Assembly (NCBI GenBank): GCA_037442205.1
Contig: JBBIQS010000157.1
Span: 1-8,340, forward strand
Origin: JBBIQS01 sp037442205
GTDB lineage: Bacteria > Myxococcota > Myxococcia > Myxococcales > UBA5297
Direction of reading: 5' to 3'
DNA length: 8,340 nt
Made by a program: the position numbers and the translations under genes. The notes below the pieces were generated by a model. The model worked only from the letters and a program-made list of their open reading frames with translations, was not told the origin of the DNA and ran no database searches. The stretch's first letter is position 1. Each line of letters opens with the position of its first letter. This document shows, one piece after another, positions 6,647 through 8,340 of this stretch.

Positions 6647-8068
6647 CTACTCGAGCACCGGCAGCGGCTCGAGCATCCGCTTGATCAGCGGGAGCAGGTC
6701 CTTCATCTCCTCCTGGCCCCGCTCGACCGCCTTGAGGGTGTTCTCGACGTTGGGCACCAGCTCCAGCGGCGACAGCGGCTGCTTGAAGGCCTTGTAGGCG
6801 TGGGCCCACTCCGTCGAGCGCGCCACCTGCCCGAGGATGATGCTCTGCATCGGCAGCCAGGCCGGGGTGGAGAGCTTGGGCGAGAAGCCATCGATCGCCA
6901 GGACGAAGGCGTTGCGCCGCCCCTTGGCCATCCCGCGCTGCACCCCCAGCCACGCCGCCCGCGCCGGGACGTTGTCGGTCAGCCCGCCGTCGCACAGCCG
7001 GTACAGGTCGCGCCGGGTGAAGAGGTTGAACATCATCTCGTGCATCCGGTCGTCGCGGCGCACGATGTCGTAGTGGATCACTCCGGGCAGCGACGAGGAG
7101 AAGCCCACCGCGTCGATGACGTCGAACTCCTGCGTGCCGGCGTCGAGCCCCAGATAGACCTTCTCCAGCCGCTCGCTGACCCCCACCAGCTCGATCAGCG
7201 CCGAGGCCACCGCCGGCAGCTTGCGCCCGATGCGGAACGGCGTCGGCGAGCGCAGCACGTCCTCGAGCAGCCGCTCGTAGTACTCCAGCGGCTTGGGCAG
7301 CATCCCCGAGCGGATGCCGCAGACGCTGGTGATCAGCGGGATCTCCAGCTGGTTCAGGGTCAGGGTCTGCCCGCTCTTGTCCTGGAAGAAGCGGCCCATC
7401 GAGGCCCGCAGGTACAGCCGCAGCGCCGCCGGCAGCCCGTAGCGGCTCTCCATCGACAAGAGCTGGAAGATCTTCCCGAAGGAGAGCGAGCGCATCACCG
7501 CCAGGATGTCGGCGGTGTCGTAGCGGTGGGCGCGGGCCCGGAACAGCCCGAGGATCGCCCCCATCGACGTGCCGGCGATCAGCGCCGGCTGGATGCCGCA
7601 GTCCTGCAAGAGCTTGAAGGCCCCGAGGTGGATGTGGGCCGAGCCCCCGCCCCCGCCGGCGGCGATGGCCAGCACCTTGTGGCGCACCTCGTCGTCCACC
7701 ACCTGCGGCGGCAGCTGGGCCCCGAAGCGCCGCAGCAGCGCCTCGCGGGTGCGCAGCGCCTGCTCGCGCAGGATCGAGGAGATCGGCCTGAGCTTGTCCG
7801 GCGACAGCCCGTCCGCCTGCTTCGGCGCCAGCCCGGCGACCTCGAGCAGCTTGAGGACCTCGGTGCGCAGCGGCAACACCGTCTCCTCCAGGTCCACCTC
7901 GCCGTCCGGGCCCTTGAGATGGTGCAGCCGCGACAGCTGGATCGCCCAGCGCAGCGAGGCCTCGCCGCGGGGGTCGAGCAGCCCCGGGTCGCGCAGCAGC
8001 GCCCTGGCCAGCGCCACCTCGCGCTGCTCCAGCGACAGCAGGGCCTGTTCGCGTTCGGTCTCAGTCAT
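6647..8068 (-). CDS. Patatin-like phospholipase (serine lipid acyl hydrolase)
   Basis: This encodes 473 residues. The patatin core starts near 130. It has a Gly-rich oxyanion loop (AAGGGGGSAHIHLGAF, 136-151), the nucleophile elbow GTSMG with S168, and the second dyad residue in DGG (D360), followed by LTDNVPA. These give the Ser-Asp dyad of patatin/RssA-type enzymes that hydrolyse acyl esters of phospholipids or related lipids. Residues 1-130 form a charged, largely helical extension not needed for catalysis, and about 90 residues follow D360. There is no signal peptide or clear membrane segment, so a cytosolic or peripheral-membrane site is expected. The usual Lys/Arg-Gly ending of the oxyanion loop appears as Ser-Ala (143-144). 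ATG 8068 has no strong Shine-Dalgarno. The gene stands alone, convergent with the response-regulator gene. Whether it acts in lipid turnover, as an effector or in defence cannot be told from the sequence. Confidence 0.93.
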   Translation of the reverse strand: MTETEREQALLSLEQREVALARALLRDPGLLDPRGEASLRWAIQLSRLHHLKGPDGEVDLEETVLPLRTEVLKLLEVAGLAPKQADGLSPDKLRPISSILREQALRTREALLRRFGAQLPPQVVDDEVRHKVLAIAAGGGGGSAHIHLGAFKLLQDCGIQPALIAGTSMGAILGLFRARAHRYDTADILAVMRSLSFGKIFQLLSMESRYGLPAALRLYLRASMGRFFQDKSGQTLTLNQLEIPLITSVCGIRSGMLPKPLEYYERLLEDVLRSPTPFRIGRKLPAVASALIELVGVSERLEKVYLGLDAGTQEFDVIDAVGFSSSLPGVIHYDIVRRDDRMHEMMFNLFTRRDLYRLCDGGLTDNVPARAAWLGVQRGMAKGRRNAFVLAIDGFSPKLSTPAWLPMQSIILGQVARSTEWAHAYKAFKQPLSPLELVPNVENTLKAVERGQEEMKDLLPLIKRMLEPLPVLE

Positions 8069-8126
8069 TCAGCGGCGCTCGACGGCACCCCGCCGCTCGC
8101 TCGGCGAGCCGGCTTTCCCCGAGGAA

Positions 8127-8340
8127 GTGCGAATTGTAGGCGAGCCGACTCTTTGGCGGCAAGCGGCCGTTCTTACTGCGCTTCTGGCGCGCCTCAATAC
8201 GCCGCCGCCCGCACCGGCATGGCTCCCGGCGGAATCGAATCGTCTCGAAGCACCACTGCTCCTGTACTACCGCGGGCTGCTGAGCGAAGCGAGCGATCCG
8301 CTCTACGAGGACATCGCGCCCACAGGCCGGTTCCTCAATC
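8127..8340 (+). CDS. Unrecognised protein, N-terminal part only; runs off the right edge
   Basis: From GTG 8127 one plus-strand frame is open to the end of the window (71 codons). The translation is protein-like: an amphipathic helix (WRQAAVLTALLARL), a Pro-rich turn (NTPPPAPAW), then LLLYYRGLLSEASDPLYEDI. I do not recognise a family. Third positions are only about two-thirds G/C, clearly less than in the genes to the left, so this gene may differ in origin or expression. The start is uncertain: GAGG lies only 2 bases before the GTG, no ATG occurs in this frame, and the region overlaps the candidate patatin promoter. A competing minus-strand frame is open across the same bases but gives an Arg/Cys-rich, less protein-like sequence. 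Confidence 0.4.
   Translation, partial: MRIVGEPTLWRQAAVLTALLARLNTPPPAPAWLPAESNRLEAPLLLYYRGLLSEASDPLYEDIAPTGRFLN
8133..8162 (-). promoter_or_regulatory. Candidate sigma70-type promoter for the patatin-like gene
   Basis: Read on the minus strand, TTGCCG (8157-8162) is followed after 18 bases by TACAAT (8133-8138). The -10 box matches five of six and the -35 four of six consensus positions. Transcription would start near 8126, leaving about 58 bases of leader before ATG 8068. It overlaps the proposed start of the plus-strand gene at 8127. Confidence 0.45.

Noticed and set aside
6492..6995. Minus-strand 167-codon ORF extending past the patatin stop into the convergent gap.
   Set aside because: Arg/Ala/Gly-rich alternative frame of the patatin gene; the hairpin-rich gap it crosses shows no coding character.
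8061..8340. Minus-strand frame open from the right edge to TGA at 8061-8063, overlapping the patatin start.
   Set aside because: The product is Arg/Cys-rich with an unlikely composition and overlaps a well-supported start and promoter candidate; the plus-strand frame over the same bases looks more like a protein.
1..8340. Search for CRISPR repeats, tRNA or rRNA genes, transposases, IS ends and att sites.
   Set aside because: No evenly spaced direct repeats, cloverleaf with CCA-type end, transposase motif or paired terminal inverted repeats were seen; the only periodicity is the protein-level ASH repeat pattern.

Overview
This is a very GC-rich window (coding third positions are almost all G or C). 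Its domain repertoire is typical of Myxococcota and related former Deltaproteobacteria: a lipoprotein with ASPM-SPD2-Hydin (ASH, 'choice-of-anchor D') repeats and a von Willebrand A domain, a response regulator with a DUF4388/PATAN domain fused to a J domain and TPRs, and a patatin-like lipase. The taxonomic call rests on architecture and base composition only.

Layout. (1) Positions 1 to about 340 are ambiguous: the best-looking reading is a minus-strand fragment running off the left edge, resembling the helical-repeat region of large LuxR-type regulators. (2) A plus-strand gene ending at 1094 encodes a membrane-anchored TPR protein with an unclear 5' end. (3) Thirteen bases further on, tail to tail, is the minus-strand gene for a 994-residue lipoprotein (1108-4092) with six ASH repeats and a VWA domain. 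(4) A 199-bp divergent gap separates it from a plus-strand gene (4292-6502) for a 736-residue REC-DUF4388-J-TPR protein. (5) A 144-bp convergent gap holds several hairpins, one a plausible terminator. (6) A minus-strand patatin-like phospholipase follows (6647-8068) with a candidate sigma70-type promoter upstream. (7) The last ~210 bp probably contain the 5' part of an unrecognised plus-strand gene with laxer codon use.

No two genes form an obvious same-strand operon; orientations alternate (-, +, -, +, -, +). The only likely co-regulated pair is the lipoprotein and response-regulator genes, which share one divergent intergenic region. There are no rRNA or tRNA genes, CRISPR arrays or transposases. 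The most unusual item is the four-part REC-PATAN-J-TPR protein, which on paper links a phosphorylation input to an Hsp70 recruitment output. The strangest DNA-level feature is the possible junction near 340-370.
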